A stretch of DNA of 64,000 nt from Actinomycetes bacterium (GCA_021801795.1 JAJYXR010000004.1:42607-106606), one strand, 5' to 3'. Positions 34,450 to 44,903 are shown, numbered from the stretch's first letter. A program made the numbers and translations. Notes: generated by a model not told the origin, from the sequence alone.

Positions 34450-35426
34450 GCGCGCCCCGATGGGGAGTAACGGGCTGGGGCGCAGCCCTCCCCACCAGGG
34501 TCGTCACCAACGCCGACCTGGCCGAGAAGCTGGACACGAGCGACGAGTGGGTGCGTACGCGCACCGGGATCCGCGAGCGGCGCGTGGGCGGGCTGGTATC
34601 AGAGCTGGCAGCCGAGGCAGGTCGTCATGCGCTGGCCCGGGCAGGCTGCGATGGGTCGGATGTGGAGCTGCTGATCCTTGCCACCACGACCCCGGACCAG
34701 GCCGTGCCGGCCACATCTTCCAAGGTTCACCATGCTCTCGGCATTGCTGGCGGGGCATATGACCTGAATGCTGCCTGTGCAGGCTTCGTCTACGGTCTGG
34801 TAGCCGCTGCGGGCGCCATTGCCACCGGCACCTCGTCAGTGCTCCTCGTCGGTGCCGACTGCCTCTCACGCATAACCGATCCCCTCGACCGCTCCACAGC
34901 GGTGCTCTTCGCGGACGGAGCAGGAGCCATACTGCTCCAGAGTTCCACTGGCTCTAGGGAGGCCGCAGAGCTGGATGCTCCCCCTGGGATGCCAGCGGGG
35001 GCGTTGCTCGGCACCGACCTAGGTGTGGACGGCACCGCATACGAACTACTGGGCTGCGAGCATGGTGGCTACATGACGATGGAGGGAAGCGAGGTATTTC
35101 GCAGGGCGGTTCGTATCACCGTCTCCTCGGCTACAGCCGCGCTCGCCCGCTCGGGCCTGAAGCCCGACGACGTGGCGCTCTTCGTGCCCCACCAGGCGAA
35201 CCTGCGGATAATCGAGGCTGCCTGCGACCGTTTGGGCATCGGCTCCGAGCGCACCGCCGTGATCCTGGATCGCACGGGCAACACATCTGCCGCCTCCATC
35301 CCTCTCGCACTCGCCGAGGCTGCCGACGCCGGTAGGCTCTCGGCTGGTGACTACGTTCTGCTGTCCGGATTCGGTGCGGGCATGACCTGGGCCAGCGCGG
35401 TGCTTCGATGGGGATCCCCCCTATGA
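34446..35426 (+). CDS. fabH: 3-oxoacyl-ACP synthase III
   Basis: Initiates fatty acid elongation by condensing an acyl-CoA with malonyl-ACP. 326 residues with catalytic Cys in NAACAGFVYG, His in FVPHQANLRI and Asn in RTGNTSAASIP, the complete FabH triad. GTG 34446 overlaps the fabD stop by 4 bp; an in-frame ATG at 34416 is an alternative. Downstream fabG begins 4 bp inside its stop. Confidence 0.96.
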   Translation: MSAPRWGVTGWGAALPTRVVTNADLAEKLDTSDEWVRTRTGIRERRVGGLVSELAAEAGRHALARAGCDGSDVELLILATTTPDQAVPATSSKVHHALGIAGGAYDLNAACAGFVYGLVAAAGAIATGTSSVLLVGADCLSRITDPLDRSTAVLFADGAGAILLQSSTGSREAAELDAPPGMPAGALLGTDLGVDGTAYELLGCEHGGYMTMEGSEVFRRAVRITVSSATAALARSGLKPDDVALFVPHQANLRIIEAACDRLGIGSERTAVILDRTGNTSAASIPLALAEAADAGRLSAGDYVLLSGFGAGMTWASAVLRWGSPL

Positions 35427-36145
35427 GCCGCGTGGTGCTGGTGACAGGTGGCACCCGCGGGATCGGCCTTGGCTGTGCCAGGCGGTTCGCCTCCATGGGC
35501 GACTCGGTGGCCGTCACCTACCGATCCACTCCCCCCGACGCCATCGACTCGCTGGGCTCCGAGGTCCTCGCAGTGCCCTGCGACGTGCGCCATCCCGAGG
35601 AGGTGGACCGCGCCTTTGGCGCCGTGGAGGAGAAGCTCGGACCCGTGGAGGTCCTGGTGGCAAATGCCGGCATCGTCCACGACACCCTCCTGCTTCGCAT
35701 GGGAGAAGATGCCTGGGGAGAGGTGATCGAGACCAACCTCTCTGGTACCTACCGTGTGCTCCGGCGTGCTCTCGGCCCGATGGTGAGGGCGCGCAGGGGG
35801 CGCATAGTGCTCATATCCTCGGTGGTGGCCTTCCTCGGATCGCCAGGCCAGGTGAACTACGCCGCGAGCAAGGCCGGCATGATCGGCATGGCCCGTTCCC
35901 TCGCTCGCGAGGTGGCGAGTAGGTCGATCACCGTGAATGCCATTGCGCCGGGGATCGTGGAGACAGATATGATCGCCGCCTTGGACGACCAGCGTGTGGA
36001 GGCGCTCCGGGCTACGGTACCCCTCGGGCGCACTGCTTCTCCCGACGAGATCGCCGGGGTAGCCGCATTCCTGGCGTCCGAGGATGCTGCGTACATCACG
36101 GGCGCGGTAATACCCGTCGATGGCGGCATGGCCATGGGCTTCTGA
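35423..36145 (+). CDS. fabG: 3-oxoacyl-ACP reductase (SDR)
   Basis: NADPH-dependent reductase of the elongation cycle. 240 residues: TGGTRGIGLG near the N-terminus, NAG at 89-91 and the catalytic Ser-Tyr-Lys triad (ISSVVAFLGSPGQVNYAASKAG). ATG 35423 overlaps fabH (ATGA); an upstream in-frame ATG at 35408 is possible. Could in principle be another SDR, but its place in the fab run makes FabG likely. Confidence 0.94.
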   Translation: MSRVVLVTGGTRGIGLGCARRFASMGDSVAVTYRSTPPDAIDSLGSEVLAVPCDVRHPEEVDRAFGAVEEKLGPVEVLVANAGIVHDTLLLRMGEDAWGEVIETNLSGTYRVLRRALGPMVRARRGRIVLISSVVAFLGSPGQVNYAASKAGMIGMARSLAREVASRSITVNAIAPGIVETDMIAALDDQRVEALRATVPLGRTASPDEIAGVAAFLASEDAAYITGAVIPVDGGMAMGF

Positions 36146-36207
36146 CCCGTGGGATGAACCACGACACCGACCGGGCGCGAGCCCCGAGAGACTGAAGGAG
36201 ACAGATC

Positions 36208-36447
36208 ATGAGTGAGGAAGCGAGCTTCGAGAAGTTCCGTTCCTGTGCTGTGGAGGTGCTGCAGGTCCCCGCTGAGAAGGTCGTACCGGAGGCCAGGTTC
36301 GCAGACGACCTCGACGCTGACAGCCTCGACCTCGTCGAGCTGGTGATGGCCCTCGAGGAAGCCTTCGACGTCACCGTGGAGGAGGCCGAGCTCGACGGCA
36401 TCGAGACTGTGGGCCAAGCCTACGAGCTGATCACGGCGAAGCTCTGA
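36208..36447 (+). CDS. acpP: Acyl carrier protein
   Basis: 79-residue acidic carrier protein with the phosphopantetheine serine S39 in DADSLDLVEL. A clear SD, GAAGGAGA, is 8 bases before the ATG. The stop TGA shares its last base with the fabF ATG (TGATG), suggesting coupled translation. Confidence 0.97.
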   Translation: MSEEASFEKFRSCAVEVLQVPAEKVVPEARFADDLDADSLDLVELVMALEEAFDVTVEEAELDGIETVGQAYELITAKL

Positions 36448-37646
36448 TGCTCCTAGGTGTCGGTCCCGACGGCCCGCTGCGCTCTCGGCGCGTGGCGATC
36501 ACGGGCCTCGGTGTGGTCTCCTGCTGCGGGATCGGCGTCGACGCGTTCTTCGAAGGGCTGCTCGCGCCCGCACCTACGGGCGAGCGGCGGGTAGCAGACT
36601 TTGACCCGACCGTCTGGTTCGGCCCGAAGGACGTCCGGCGTGTCGACCGCTTCGCTCAGTTCTCGGTCGCCGCCGCTGAGATGGCCATGGCGGACGCCGG
36701 TGATCTGCAGGCAGATCCCGACCGGGCCGGAGTAGTCATGGGCACCGGGGTGGGGGGCTTCGAGACTCTCCAGGAGCAGGTGACGGTCTTCAACGAGCGC
36801 GGTGCCAGGCGGGTATCACCCTTCCTCGTGCCCATGATGATGCCCAACGCCGGCGCGGCGACGGTATCCATGCGCTCCGGCTTCCGTGGTCCATGCGAGA
36901 CCGTGGTCACGGCTTGTGCAGCCGGCACCCATGCCCTGGCTGCTGCAGCACGTCTAGTCGCCAGTGGCCGCCTCGACGTGGCGATCGGCGGCGGTGCCGA
37001 AGCCGCGATGACCGAGGTGGGGATAGCGGCCTTCACGAACATGACGGCGCTCTCGGCATCCGGGTCGTCCCGTCCCTTCGATGCCCGCAGGGACGGCTTC
37101 GTCATAGCCGAAGGAGCTGCCGCTCTGGTCCTCGAGGACATGGAGCATGCACTACGGCGCAACGCAGTCATCCATGCCGAGATTCTCGGAGCAGCCTCGA
37201 CTGCCGATGCACACCACATCACTGCTCCCGCCCCAGGTGGCAGCGGTGCGGCAGCCTGCATGGAGCTGGCACTCGCGGATGCCGAGATCGCTCCCGCCGA
37301 GATAGGCCACATAAACGCCCATGGCACCTCCACCCCGCTCAATGATCTGGCAGAGGCTCAGGCTATCGAGAAGGTCTTCGGCACCCCGGGACCCCCCGTC
37401 ACCTCCATCAAGGGCGTCACCGGCCATGCCCTGGGTGGAGCTGGCGCGCTCGAGGCAGTGGCGACAGTTCTGAGCATCAGGCGCGCTCTCATCCCACCGA
37501 CGGCAGGGTACGAGGAGCCAGACCCCGAGATACACCTCGACATCGTCCACGGCGGGCCCCGCCGATGGGAGCCTGCTGCCGCACTTTCGAACTCCTTCGG
37601 CTTCGGCGGTCATAACGGCTGTCTCGTGATAGCCCCGGTCCGCTGA
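36447..37646 (+). CDS. fabF: 3-oxoacyl-ACP synthase II
   Basis: Elongating condensing enzyme, 399 residues. Active-site Cys157 in TACAAGTHA and two histidines in NAHGTSTP and TGHALGGAG form the KAS II triad. It overlaps acpP by one base, which fits a fab operon. Start ATG 36447 is thus well supported. Confidence 0.96.
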   Translation: MLLGVGPDGPLRSRRVAITGLGVVSCCGIGVDAFFEGLLAPAPTGERRVADFDPTVWFGPKDVRRVDRFAQFSVAAAEMAMADAGDLQADPDRAGVVMGTGVGGFETLQEQVTVFNERGARRVSPFLVPMMMPNAGAATVSMRSGFRGPCETVVTACAAGTHALAAAARLVASGRLDVAIGGGAEAAMTEVGIAAFTNMTALSASGSSRPFDARRDGFVIAEGAAALVLEDMEHALRRNAVIHAEILGAASTADAHHITAPAPGGSGAAACMELALADAEIAPAEIGHINAHGTSTPLNDLAEAQAIEKVFGTPGPPVTSIKGVTGHALGGAGALEAVATVLSIRRALIPPTAGYEEPDPEIHLDIVHGGPRRWEPAAALSNSFGFGGHNGCLVIAPVR

Positions 37647-37655
37647 GTCGGGATC

Positions 37656-39296
37656 TTGTTGAGCCGCGAGGATTCGCCCGGGCGGGTACCAGCCCCTCCA
37701 CCTGCTGACGCCGCGGCAGGCTCCTTCAGCGAGGATCCCCCCTGGCTCGTCGAGCCGGAGAGGATGCCCTGGCGCGATGGCATCGAATCGCTCCGCCGTG
37801 CCACCCGCGCCCAGGTACCCGAGCTGACCAGGCATCGACGCCTGCCACCGGGCCTGCGCGTAGCCGAGGTGGGCAGCCTTCTCATGAAGGCCCTGGCCGG
37901 CTGGTACCTCCTGGACCGCCGTCGCGGACCGGAGATATCCCGGCGATCCATAGCCCACCGGCTACGGGTGGCATTCGAGACCCTCGGTCCCACCTACATA
38001 AAGCTCGGCCAGATCATCTCCAGCGGCGAAGGGCTCTTCCCGCCAGAGCTCGTAGACGAGTTCAGGCATTGCCGCGACCAGGTGCCACCCGAGGACTTCT
38101 CCGTGGTGCGCCGGACCGTCGAGGAGGATCTCGGGTGCCCGATCGCCGAGACCTTCCAGTCCTTCGACCCGGTTCCGCTGGCGGCCGCATCCATAGCCCA
38201 GGTTCATGCAGCGCGCCTCAGATCGGGGGAGAACGTCGTCGTAAAGGTCCAACGTCCCCAGGTGGCCAGGCTCGTCCGGCGCGACCTCGCGGCCATGAGC
38301 TGGATCGCTCCGTACCTGATCGGCCGCATACCGGTCACCGCCCTGGCCAACCCACCTGCACTGGTCGAGCTCTTCGCCGAGACCATAGTCGAGGAGCTCG
38401 ACTTCAGGCTCGAAGGACAGAACATGCTCGACGTCGCCCGGGTTCTCGCAGAGACGGACCAGCGCGCTCTGGTCGTACCCCGTCCGCACCCGGAGCTGGT
38501 GACGCGCCGCGTCCTCGTGATGGAGAGACTGGACGGATTCTCCTGGGGCGATGCGGAGGCAATGCGTGCATATGGCATCGACACCGAGGCGGTGCTGAAG
38601 GCCGGGCTCATCGCGTTCCTCGAAGGCACCCTGCTCTACGGCGTCTTCCACGGCGACCTGCATGGTGGGAACCTGCTCGTGATGCGCGACGGCCGGGTGG
38701 CTCTCCTGGACTTCGGCATCACAGGCCGGTTGGGAGACTACGAACGCCAGGCATTCCTGCGCCTGCTCATCAGCGGTACCGCGAACGACATCCGCTCCCA
38801 GGTGGAGGCCATGCGTGATCTGGGCGCACTGCCCGAGGACACCGACGTCGATGCTGTGATCAGGGACCTCGGCCTCGACCGAGGACCCATAGACCCCACC
38901 AAGATGAGCGCCGAGGAGCTCACCGCCGAGCTCTCGGCGGTCACCAAGGCTCTCCTCGGCTACGGGGCTCGCATGCCAAAGGAGCTGATGCTCTTCGTGA
39001 AGGACATGCTCTTCCTCGACGGGGCTATCGCCCTAATGGCCCCTGACCTGGACCTGCTCGGGGAGATCGTGAGCATCTTCACCTACTTCCAGGAGCACCA
39101 CGGCGAACGCATCGCGCGAGACATCGGCCTCGAGCCGGGATCGGAGCCGGCGGTAGACATTGCCGGGATCAGGGCTCAGCTCGGCGTCGCCGACCCCGTG
39201 GACAGCCTCACATACCGAGACATCGCCGAAAGGCGCCAGATCATGCGCCAGCGCTTCGAGCATTCGCGTCGAGGCCGCGACGCAGGGAAGCAGTGA
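37656..39296 (+). CDS. ABC1/UbiB family atypical kinase
   Basis: 546-residue member of the ABC1 (ADCK/UbiB) family, protein-kinase-like fold linked to quinone or lipid metabolism, usually membrane-associated. Landmarks: KxGQxxSS-type segment IKLGQIISS, EELDFRLEGQN, HGDLHGGNLLV and LLDFGITG (the DFG-like metal-binding site). TTG start 37656 is taken, though later starts are possible; the first 60 residues are low in similarity. Its C-terminal 56 bp overlap the end of trpA on the other strand. In a menaquinone user its role is unclear. Confidence 0.88.
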   Translation: MLSREDSPGRVPAPPPADAAAGSFSEDPPWLVEPERMPWRDGIESLRRATRAQVPELTRHRRLPPGLRVAEVGSLLMKALAGWYLLDRRRGPEISRRSIAHRLRVAFETLGPTYIKLGQIISSGEGLFPPELVDEFRHCRDQVPPEDFSVVRRTVEEDLGCPIAETFQSFDPVPLAAASIAQVHAARLRSGENVVVKVQRPQVARLVRRDLAAMSWIAPYLIGRIPVTALANPPALVELFAETIVEELDFRLEGQNMLDVARVLAETDQRALVVPRPHPELVTRRVLVMERLDGFSWGDAEAMRAYGIDTEAVLKAGLIAFLEGTLLYGVFHGDLHGGNLLVMRDGRVALLDFGITGRLGDYERQAFLRLLISGTANDIRSQVEAMRDLGALPEDTDVDAVIRDLGLDRGPIDPTKMSAEELTAELSAVTKALLGYGARMPKELMLFVKDMLFLDGAIALMAPDLDLLGEIVSIFTYFQEHHGERIARDIGLEPGSEPAVDIAGIRAQLGVADPVDSLTYRDIAERRQIMRQRFEHSRRGRDAGKQ

Positions 39297-40038
39297 AAGC
39301 GGCCACCTCGTCGGGCTCAGCACCATCCAGGATCCTCCCGACGATGGCGGAACCGACTATCACCCCGTCGGCGTGAGCACTCACCTGGGAGGCCTGGCTC
39401 GGACTCGATACTCCTATGCCGACGCAGACCGGCAGCTCCGTCAGCGGCCCTAGCCGCTCCCCTATGGCGGTAGCGCTCGGCGCGAGAGCGGCCCGCTCCC
39501 CCGTGACCCCCATGAGACCTACGGCGTAGACAAAGGCCCGAGATCGGTCGCATATCAGCCGCGCGCGCTCCTCGGGCGTACTCGGCGCCACCAGCATTAC
39601 CGTGGCTATGCCATGGCGGTCGGCTGACTCGCACCAGGGTCCGGACTCCTCGAGGCTCAGGTCGGGCACGATGGCGCCCGTCACACCGGCATCGGCCATC
39701 ATCCCGGCCATGCGCTCGTGTCCGGCGCGAAAGACCAGGTTATAGTAGGTCATCACAGCTAGCGGCACCTCGATGTCCAGCCGAGCCACCTCCGAGAGCA
39801 CCCCCTGGGGCGTGGTACCGGCAGCGATGGCCCGGACGCAAGCCCGCTGGATCACGGGTCCGTCGATCATGGGATCGGAGAAGGGCAGCCCTATCTCGAT
39901 CGCATCCGCTCCACCCGCGGCTAGCGCCTGGAGCATCTCGGTCCAGTTCGGTGCCATGCCGGCGGTCAGGTAAGCCACCAGGATCTTGCGCCCTGCTGAG
40001 TGCAGGGAGGCCAGCCGGGCATCCAGGTGCTCCCTCAC
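39241..40038 (-). CDS. trpA: Tryptophan synthase alpha chain
   Basis: Cleaves indole-3-glycerol phosphate to indole, passed to TrpB. 265 residues with catalytic E48 (IEIGLPFSD) and D59 (DPMIDGP), and the phosphate-binding [10 protein letters not shown] and [10 protein letters not shown] regions. GTG start overlaps the trpB stop (GTGA). The usual TAGDP turn is TAGMA here. Its stop lies 56 bp inside the convergent ABC1 gene. Confidence 0.95.
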   Translation of the reverse strand: MREHLDARLASLHSAGRKILVAYLTAGMAPNWTEMLQALAAGGADAIEIGLPFSDPMIDGPVIQRACVRAIAAGTTPQGVLSEVARLDIEVPLAVMTYYNLVFRAGHERMAGMMADAGVTGAIVPDLSLEESGPWCESADRHGIATVMLVAPSTPEERARLICDRSRAFVYAVGLMGVTGERAALAPSATAIGERLGPLTELPVCVGIGVSSPSQASQVSAHADGVIVGSAIVGRILDGAEPDEVAAFTASLRRGLDANARSAGA

Positions 40039-41291
40039 CGTTCCGGGACCCCCGCCGGATCGACCGCCACCTGCTGGCCACTCCCGACATCTCCCGAGAG
40101 CAGGTCCCGCACCTGCGCGACGTCCTTGTCTCCCCTGCCGGACAAGGTGACCAGGACGGACTGGCCCGAGGCGATGGTGGTTCCGGCGTTGCGCACCACC
40201 CATGCCAGCGCGTGGGCAGGTTCGAGGGCCGGGATGATCCCCTCCGTCTGCGCCAGGAGCGTGAAGGCGGAGAGCACCTCGGCATCGGTTGCCTGGTCGT
40301 AGACCGCACGCCCGATGTCTGCCAGGTGAGCATGCTCGGGCCCGATCCCGGGGTAGTCGAGGCCTGCCGAGATCGACTCTGCCTCCGAGATCTGGCCTGC
40401 CTCGTCCTGGAGCAGGTAGGAGCGCATGCCGTGGACCACCCCGGGGAGGCCGTGGGTCATGGCTGCGCCCCCCGCCGCCTCCACTCCTACGAGCCGCGCA
40501 CTCGTGGAGGCGAAGCCGGCGAAGGTCCCGGCTGCGTTCGAGCCTCCCCCCACGCAGGCGACCACCCAGTCCGGGTCCGCGCCACCGAGTAGCTCCCTGC
40601 ACTGCTCCCTGGCCTCGTCACCTAGCACCCGCTGGAACTCCCGGACCATCCAGGGATACGGGTGGGGACCCATCACCGAACCCAGGCAGTAATGCGTGTC
40701 GTCGAGGTTCGCCACCCAGTCGCGCAGGGCCTCGTTCACAGCGTCCTTCAGGGTCCTGCTGCCCGAGCAGACCGCGGTGACCTCTGCTCCGAGCAGCTCC
40801 ATTCGAAAGACGTTCAGCGCCTGGCGCGCCATGTCCACCTCGCCCATGTAGACCACGCAGGACATTCCCATGAGCGCGGCCGCCGTCGCGGTGGCCACCC
40901 CATGCTGGCCCGCGCCGGTCTCCGCTATCAGGCGCGTCTTGCCCATCCGTGCAGCCAGCAGGGACTGGCCGATCACATTGTTCAGCTTGTGCGACCCGGT
41001 ATGAGCCAGATCCTCACGTTTCAGGAGGACCCGCACGCCGAGGCGCTCGGAAAGCCGGTGGCACTCCGTTACGGGCGTCGGACGTCCTCCATAGGAGCGG
41101 AGGATCTCACCGAGCGACTCGTGGAACCGAGGGTCCTGCCACGCCGAGCCGAAGGCCTGCTCCAGCTCCACGCAGGCTCTCACCAGGGACTCGGGGACGA
41201 ACCGCCCACCGAAGGAGCCGAAGTGTCCCAGCGCGTCGGGAGGGCCCATCGGGAGGGCCGCCTCGCCAGCGGGTGTGGCATGCTCGCTCAA
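40035..41291 (-). CDS. trpB: Tryptophan synthase beta chain
   Basis: PLP enzyme joining indole and serine. 418 residues; the PLP lysine K102 sits in HTGSHKLNN, the phosphate loop is [10 protein letters not shown], and GTGxGQHG-type TGAGQHGVA is intact. It is the TrpB1 type. Overlaps trpF and trpA by 4 bp each. Confidence 0.97.
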   Translation of the reverse strand: MSEHATPAGEAALPMGPPDALGHFGSFGGRFVPESLVRACVELEQAFGSAWQDPRFHESLGEILRSYGGRPTPVTECHRLSERLGVRVLLKREDLAHTGSHKLNNVIGQSLLAARMGKTRLIAETGAGQHGVATATAAALMGMSCVVYMGEVDMARQALNVFRMELLGAEVTAVCSGSRTLKDAVNEALRDWVANLDDTHYCLGSVMGPHPYPWMVREFQRVLGDEAREQCRELLGGADPDWVVACVGGGSNAAGTFAGFASTSARLVGVEAAGGAAMTHGLPGVVHGMRSYLLQDEAGQISEAESISAGLDYPGIGPEHAHLADIGRAVYDQATDAEVLSAFTLLAQTEGIIPALEPAHALAWVVRNAGTTIASGQSVLVTLSGRGDKDVAQVRDLLSGDVGSGQQVAVDPAGVPER

Positions 41292-41902
41292 AGATCACCA
41301 CCCGGACCCGAGCGCGCGGCCAGGACGAACTCCCTCATCTTGCGCGGGTCCTTTATGCCTGGAGCCGATTCCACCCCAGTGGAGACATCCACACCGAAGG
41401 GGCTGAGATGGGAGATGGCAGAGGCCACGTTCGCAGCGTTCAGGCCACCGGAGAGGATCAACCGAGCAGGGTCGACCACCCCTTCGGCCAGCCGCCAGTC
41501 GAACACCTCACCGGATCCAGGTCTCGCGCCGTCCACCATGACCAGGTCGGCGCCGTAGTCGTCTACCTTCGCTATACCCGGATGGCCCACCGGGAAGGCC
41601 TTTATGGTCATGCTCACCCGGGACGACACGTATCTCGTGTCCTCGGTGGACTCGTTCCCATGGAGCTGTGCTGCACCTAGGCCGAGGGTGTTCACGATCT
41701 CCACGACCCTCCGCGCAGACTCGTCCCTGAAGACCCCTACCGTGACCACGCCATGGGGTAGGCGCTCGACGATGCGGGAGACCGCCTGGACGCTCACCTG
41801 GCGGGGCGATGGAGCGAAGACGAAGCCCACTGCATCGGCGCCCAGCCCGACCGCCAGGAGCGCGTCGGCCTCGCTCGTGATGCCACATATCTTCACGAAC
41901 AC
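41288..41902 (-). CDS. trpF: Phosphoribosylanthranilate isomerase
   Basis: Isomerase of tryptophan synthesis. 204 residues; KICGI with catalytic Cys6, [19 protein letters not shown] with the catalytic Asp, [10 protein letters not shown] and [15 protein letters not shown] are all intact. Many actinobacteria lack trpF and use bifunctional PriA; here a full trpF exists in the trp operon. GTG start overlaps trpC by 10 bp. Confidence 0.95.
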   Translation of the reverse strand: MFVKICGITSEADALLAVGLGADAVGFVFAPSPRQVSVQAVSRIVERLPHGVVTVGVFRDESARRVVEIVNTLGLGAAQLHGNESTEDTRYVSSRVSMTIKAFPVGHPGIAKVDDYGADLVMVDGARPGSGEVFDWRLAEGVVDPARLILSGGLNAANVASAISHLSPFGVDVSTGVESAPGIKDPRKMREFVLAARSGPGGDL

Positions 41903-42720
41903 GGTAGTCTCCCGCGGCGCTGTACCCGGCTCGACACCGGGACTCCAGAGAGTGCCTGCACCACGGGCGCCGGATCCGGGCTGCGTACCAGGAGCTCGCC
42001 GACCAGGACCGCCTCGTAGCCTGCAGAGGCCAGGCGCTCCGCGTCGGCGAGGCCTCCGATCCCGGACTCCGCCACGCCCAGAACACCGGGTGGGATCGCG
42101 GCTGCCAGCGAGACGGCACGCTCGGAGTCCACCTCGAAGCTGAACAGGTCCCGCTGGTTCACGCCTATGAGGCTCGCTCCCGCAGCGAGAGCCCGCTCCA
42201 GTTCGAGCCCGTCGTGCACCTCTACCAGTGCGTCCATGCCCAGATCCGCACTGGCCCCGGCCAGGAGCTCCAGCTTCGCATCGCCCAGTGCCGCTGCTAT
42301 GAGCAGCACCGCGTCGGCTCCCATTATCCGTGCCTCGTAGACATCTGCCAGGCAGAGAGTGAAGTCCTTCCTCAGCACCGGCAGCTCGCAGGCCCCACGC
42401 GCTGCGATCAGATCCTCGGGCGAGCCTCCGAAGAACTTCGCGTCGGTGAGCACCGAGATGCAGCGGGCCCCCCCCGCTGCATACTGGGCCGCCAGCGCGG
42501 CTGGATCGAGGGACTCCGAGAGAGGGCCCTTCGATGGGGAACGGCGCTTCACCTCTGCGATCACCGCCAGGCGACCGGCAGCCATCCCCAGCGAGGCAGC
42601 GAAACCCCGCGGAGGATCCCCCTCCGACGCGGCCAGCGCGCGCGCTCCCAGGCTGGCATCGTCGGCATGATCCATGCTGCGGTGCCAGGCGATTATCTCG
42701 TCGAGGTAGGTAGCTGCCAC
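41893..42720 (-). CDS. trpC: Indole-3-glycerol phosphate synthase
   Basis: Closes the indole ring of tryptophan. 275 residues with AEVKRRSPSKG, catalytic lysines in VLRKDFT and the GVNQRDL, AESGI segments. GTG start. First gene of trpCFBA on the minus strand; trpD, trpG are not in the window and trpE is in the his run 3 kb away. No attenuator leader was seen in the 74-bp upstream gap. Confidence 0.95.
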   Translation of the reverse strand: MAATYLDEIIAWHRSMDHADDASLGARALAASEGDPPRGFAASLGMAAGRLAVIAEVKRRSPSKGPLSESLDPAALAAQYAAGGARCISVLTDAKFFGGSPEDLIAARGACELPVLRKDFTLCLADVYEARIMGADAVLLIAAALGDAKLELLAGASADLGMDALVEVHDGLELERALAAGASLIGVNQRDLFSFEVDSERAVSLAAAIPPGVLGVAESGIGGLADAERLASAGYEAVLVGELLVRSPDPAPVVQALSGVPVSSRVQRRGRLPCS

Positions 42721-42794
42721 CGCTTCGAGCCTACTGTCGGCACCGGCGCCGGCGCGCGAACGAGCAACGAGGTGCCAAGAGATGGCAGGCTTTC

Positions 42795-43484
42795 GTGGTG
42801 GACACCACCGAGACGAGGTGCATAGTCGTCATCGAGGACGACCACGCCATCTCAGACCTCGTCTCCATGTACCTGCGCCGGGACGGCTACCGGGTGCTCC
42901 AGGCAGACGACGGCGAATCAGGGATCGCATACGTCGAGGGCGACCAGGACGTCCGCCTGGTGGTGCTCGACATAGGCCTGCCGGGTGCGCTCGACGGCTA
43001 CGAGGTCTGCCGCCGCCTCCGCCAGGGCCACCCCAGCGCAGCCATACTCATGCTCACCGCCCGTGACGAGGAACTGGACAAGGTGATCGGCCTGGAGATC
43101 GGGGCCGACGACTACATGACCAAGCCCTTCTCGCCACGCGAGCTGGTCGCCCGGGCCCACGCGATCCTCCGACGGCTGGAGCCCCCCCTGTCCCACGACG
43201 AACGTCTATCTGTCGGTGCCATCGACATCGACACCGTCCGGCGCGAGGCATCCCTGAAGGGTGAACCGGTAGCCATGACCTCCCGGGAGTTCGACCTCCT
43301 GGTGTACCTGGCCTCCCATCAGGGGATAGCGCTCTCGAGGCGCCGCCTGCTCGACGGCGTCTGGGGCGAGGGCTGGTACGGCGACGCGAGGACCGTCGAT
43401 GTCCATGTCCGCCAGCTCCGGCGCAAGTTTGGCGAGGAGCTGCCGCTGGCGACCGTGTGGGGCGTCGGCTACCGGCTCGGCTGA
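42795..43484 (+). CDS. OmpR/PhoB-family response regulator
   Basis: 229 residues: receiver domain with E14-D15-D16 acidic pocket, phosphoacceptor D59 and K-P-F switch, then a winged-helix DNA-binding domain with the TSREFDLLVYLA and RTVDVHVRQLRRK pattern. Followed 6 bp later by its sensor kinase. GTG start (GTG at 42798 also possible). Target genes are not evident, though trpC is divergently transcribed 74 bp upstream. Confidence 0.93.
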   Translation: MVDTTETRCIVVIEDDHAISDLVSMYLRRDGYRVLQADDGESGIAYVEGDQDVRLVVLDIGLPGALDGYEVCRRLRQGHPSAAILMLTARDEELDKVIGLEIGADDYMTKPFSPRELVARAHAILRRLEPPLSHDERLSVGAIDIDTVRREASLKGEPVAMTSREFDLLVYLASHQGIALSRRRLLDGVWGEGWYGDARTVDVHVRQLRRKFGEELPLATVWGVGYRLG

Positions 43485-43490
43485 GAGTCC

Positions 43491-44903
43491 ATGCGCCGGC
43501 GAATCACCATCGGCATGATCGCCGTCCTCGCGCTCGCCCTAGTGATGGCGAGCGTGGGAAGCCTGGTGCTCGTAGGCCGCGCTGCTCGTTCCACCGCCGA
43601 GAGCGAGCTCGCTGGCGAGGCAGACGCCATCGCTGGAGCGCTGGACGCTCCGGCCACTCTACCGCGGGTCGCTACCCCGGCATCCCTACGACTGCTCAGA
43701 CGAGTCGGGAACTTCGACGACCTGGCCATCGTCAGGCTGGAGCCAGACGGAACCATCCGCCCCCTGCCCGCGAGCACTCTCACCCCTCGGGCCATGGACC
43801 TGGGGGCGCTCGAAGCTGACCAAGCCGTCACCGGGAACGTAGGATCGCTGGTCTTCACCGCCGTCCCCCTCTCCCTGGACACCCACGAGCGGGCACTCTT
43901 CGGCCACATCCCGGCCGACGCCCTGCCTGTGCTGCTCGCCACCCGAACCGTTGCCAGCCCCGTGAGCGGCTTCGACTACTTCGTGATCGTCGCCCTGGTG
44001 GCCCTGGTCCTGGCTGCGGTCGTGGCTTCGTTCCTGGCGAACCGCATCGCCAGCCCACTCACCCGGGCGGTGGAGGCCACTCGTAAGATCGCCGCTGGCG
44101 ACCTCGGCGCCAGGGTTCCCGTCTCGCGCGATGACTACCCAGAGCTGGCAGCCCTCTCCGAGTCCATCAACTCGATGGGAGAGAGCCTCGCGATCTCCAA
44201 GGGTCTGGAGCGCCAGTTCCTCATGTCGGTCTCCCACGAGCTCAGGACCCCGCTCACCTCGATCCGCGGCTATGCCGATGCGATCCTGGAGGGAGCGGCC
44301 GATGACACGCTCTCGGCGGCACGGGTGATCCGTGCCGAGTCGCTCAGGCTCGAGCGTCTGGTGAACGACCTGCTCGACCTTGCCCGCCTCGATGCCAAAC
44401 GATTCTCCTTCACCTTCGAGCAGCTCGACCCGATTTCCGTCGCCCGGAGCGTGCACGAACGCTTCACCCCGCAGGCGAACGAGCTCGGCATCCATCTCGT
44501 CTCCCAGCTCACCACTGAGAGCCTGCTGGTCGTCGCCGACCCGGACCGGTTGGGTCAGGTGATTGGCAACCTGCTGGAGAACGCATTCAAGTTCGCCAGA
44601 ACCACAGTCATCCTCGGCCTGGCCGCGGCCGGCGACTACTGCTGCATATGGGTGGAGGACGACGGCCCTGGCATCGCAGCGGAGGACCTGCCTCACGTAT
44701 TCGAGCGTCACTACACCTCTGATCGCCAGCCCGCCAGGCGCATCGGCACCGGCCTCGGTCTGTCGATCGTCTGGGAGCTCGCCACTGCTCTCGGCGCACG
44801 CGTGAGCGCAGACTCGCCCATGGGACCCACCGGTGGCACCCGGATGACCCTATGGGTACCTCTCGCCCAGCCCGGCATCGGCAGCGGCCAGGTCCAGCAC
44901 TGA
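43491..44903 (+). CDS. Membrane sensor histidine kinase
   Basis: 470 residues: N-terminal membrane helix, an extracytoplasmic domain of about 110 residues, second helix near 165-185, HAMP region, HisKA with H249 in SVSHELRTPLTS, and an ATPase domain with NLLENAFKFA, DDGPGIAAED and GTGLGLSIV. Pairs with the adjacent regulator. Its last 54 bp overlap ygfZ on the other strand. Signal unknown. Confidence 0.93.
   Translation: MRRRITIGMIAVLALALVMASVGSLVLVGRAARSTAESELAGEADAIAGALDAPATLPRVATPASLRLLRRVGNFDDLAIVRLEPDGTIRPLPASTLTPRAMDLGALEADQAVTGNVGSLVFTAVPLSLDTHERALFGHIPADALPVLLATRTVASPVSGFDYFVIVALVALVLAAVVASFLANRIASPLTRAVEATRKIAAGDLGARVPVSRDDYPELAALSESINSMGESLAISKGLERQFLMSVSHELRTPLTSIRGYADAILEGAADDTLSAARVIRAESLRLERLVNDLLDLARLDAKRFSFTFEQLDPISVARSVHERFTPQANELGIHLVSQLTTESLLVVADPDRLGQVIGNLLENAFKFARTTVILGLAAAGDYCCIWVEDDGPGIAAEDLPHVFERHYTSDRQPARRIGTGLGLSIVWELATALGARVSADSPMGPTGGTRMTLWVPLAQPGIGSGQVQH

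Noticed and set aside
42721..42794. trp attenuator or leader peptide
   Set aside because: No Trp codons or competing hairpins in the 74-bp gap before trpC.
43686..44711. Minus-strand ORF of 341 residues
   Set aside because: Antisense to the histidine kinase with intact catalytic motifs.
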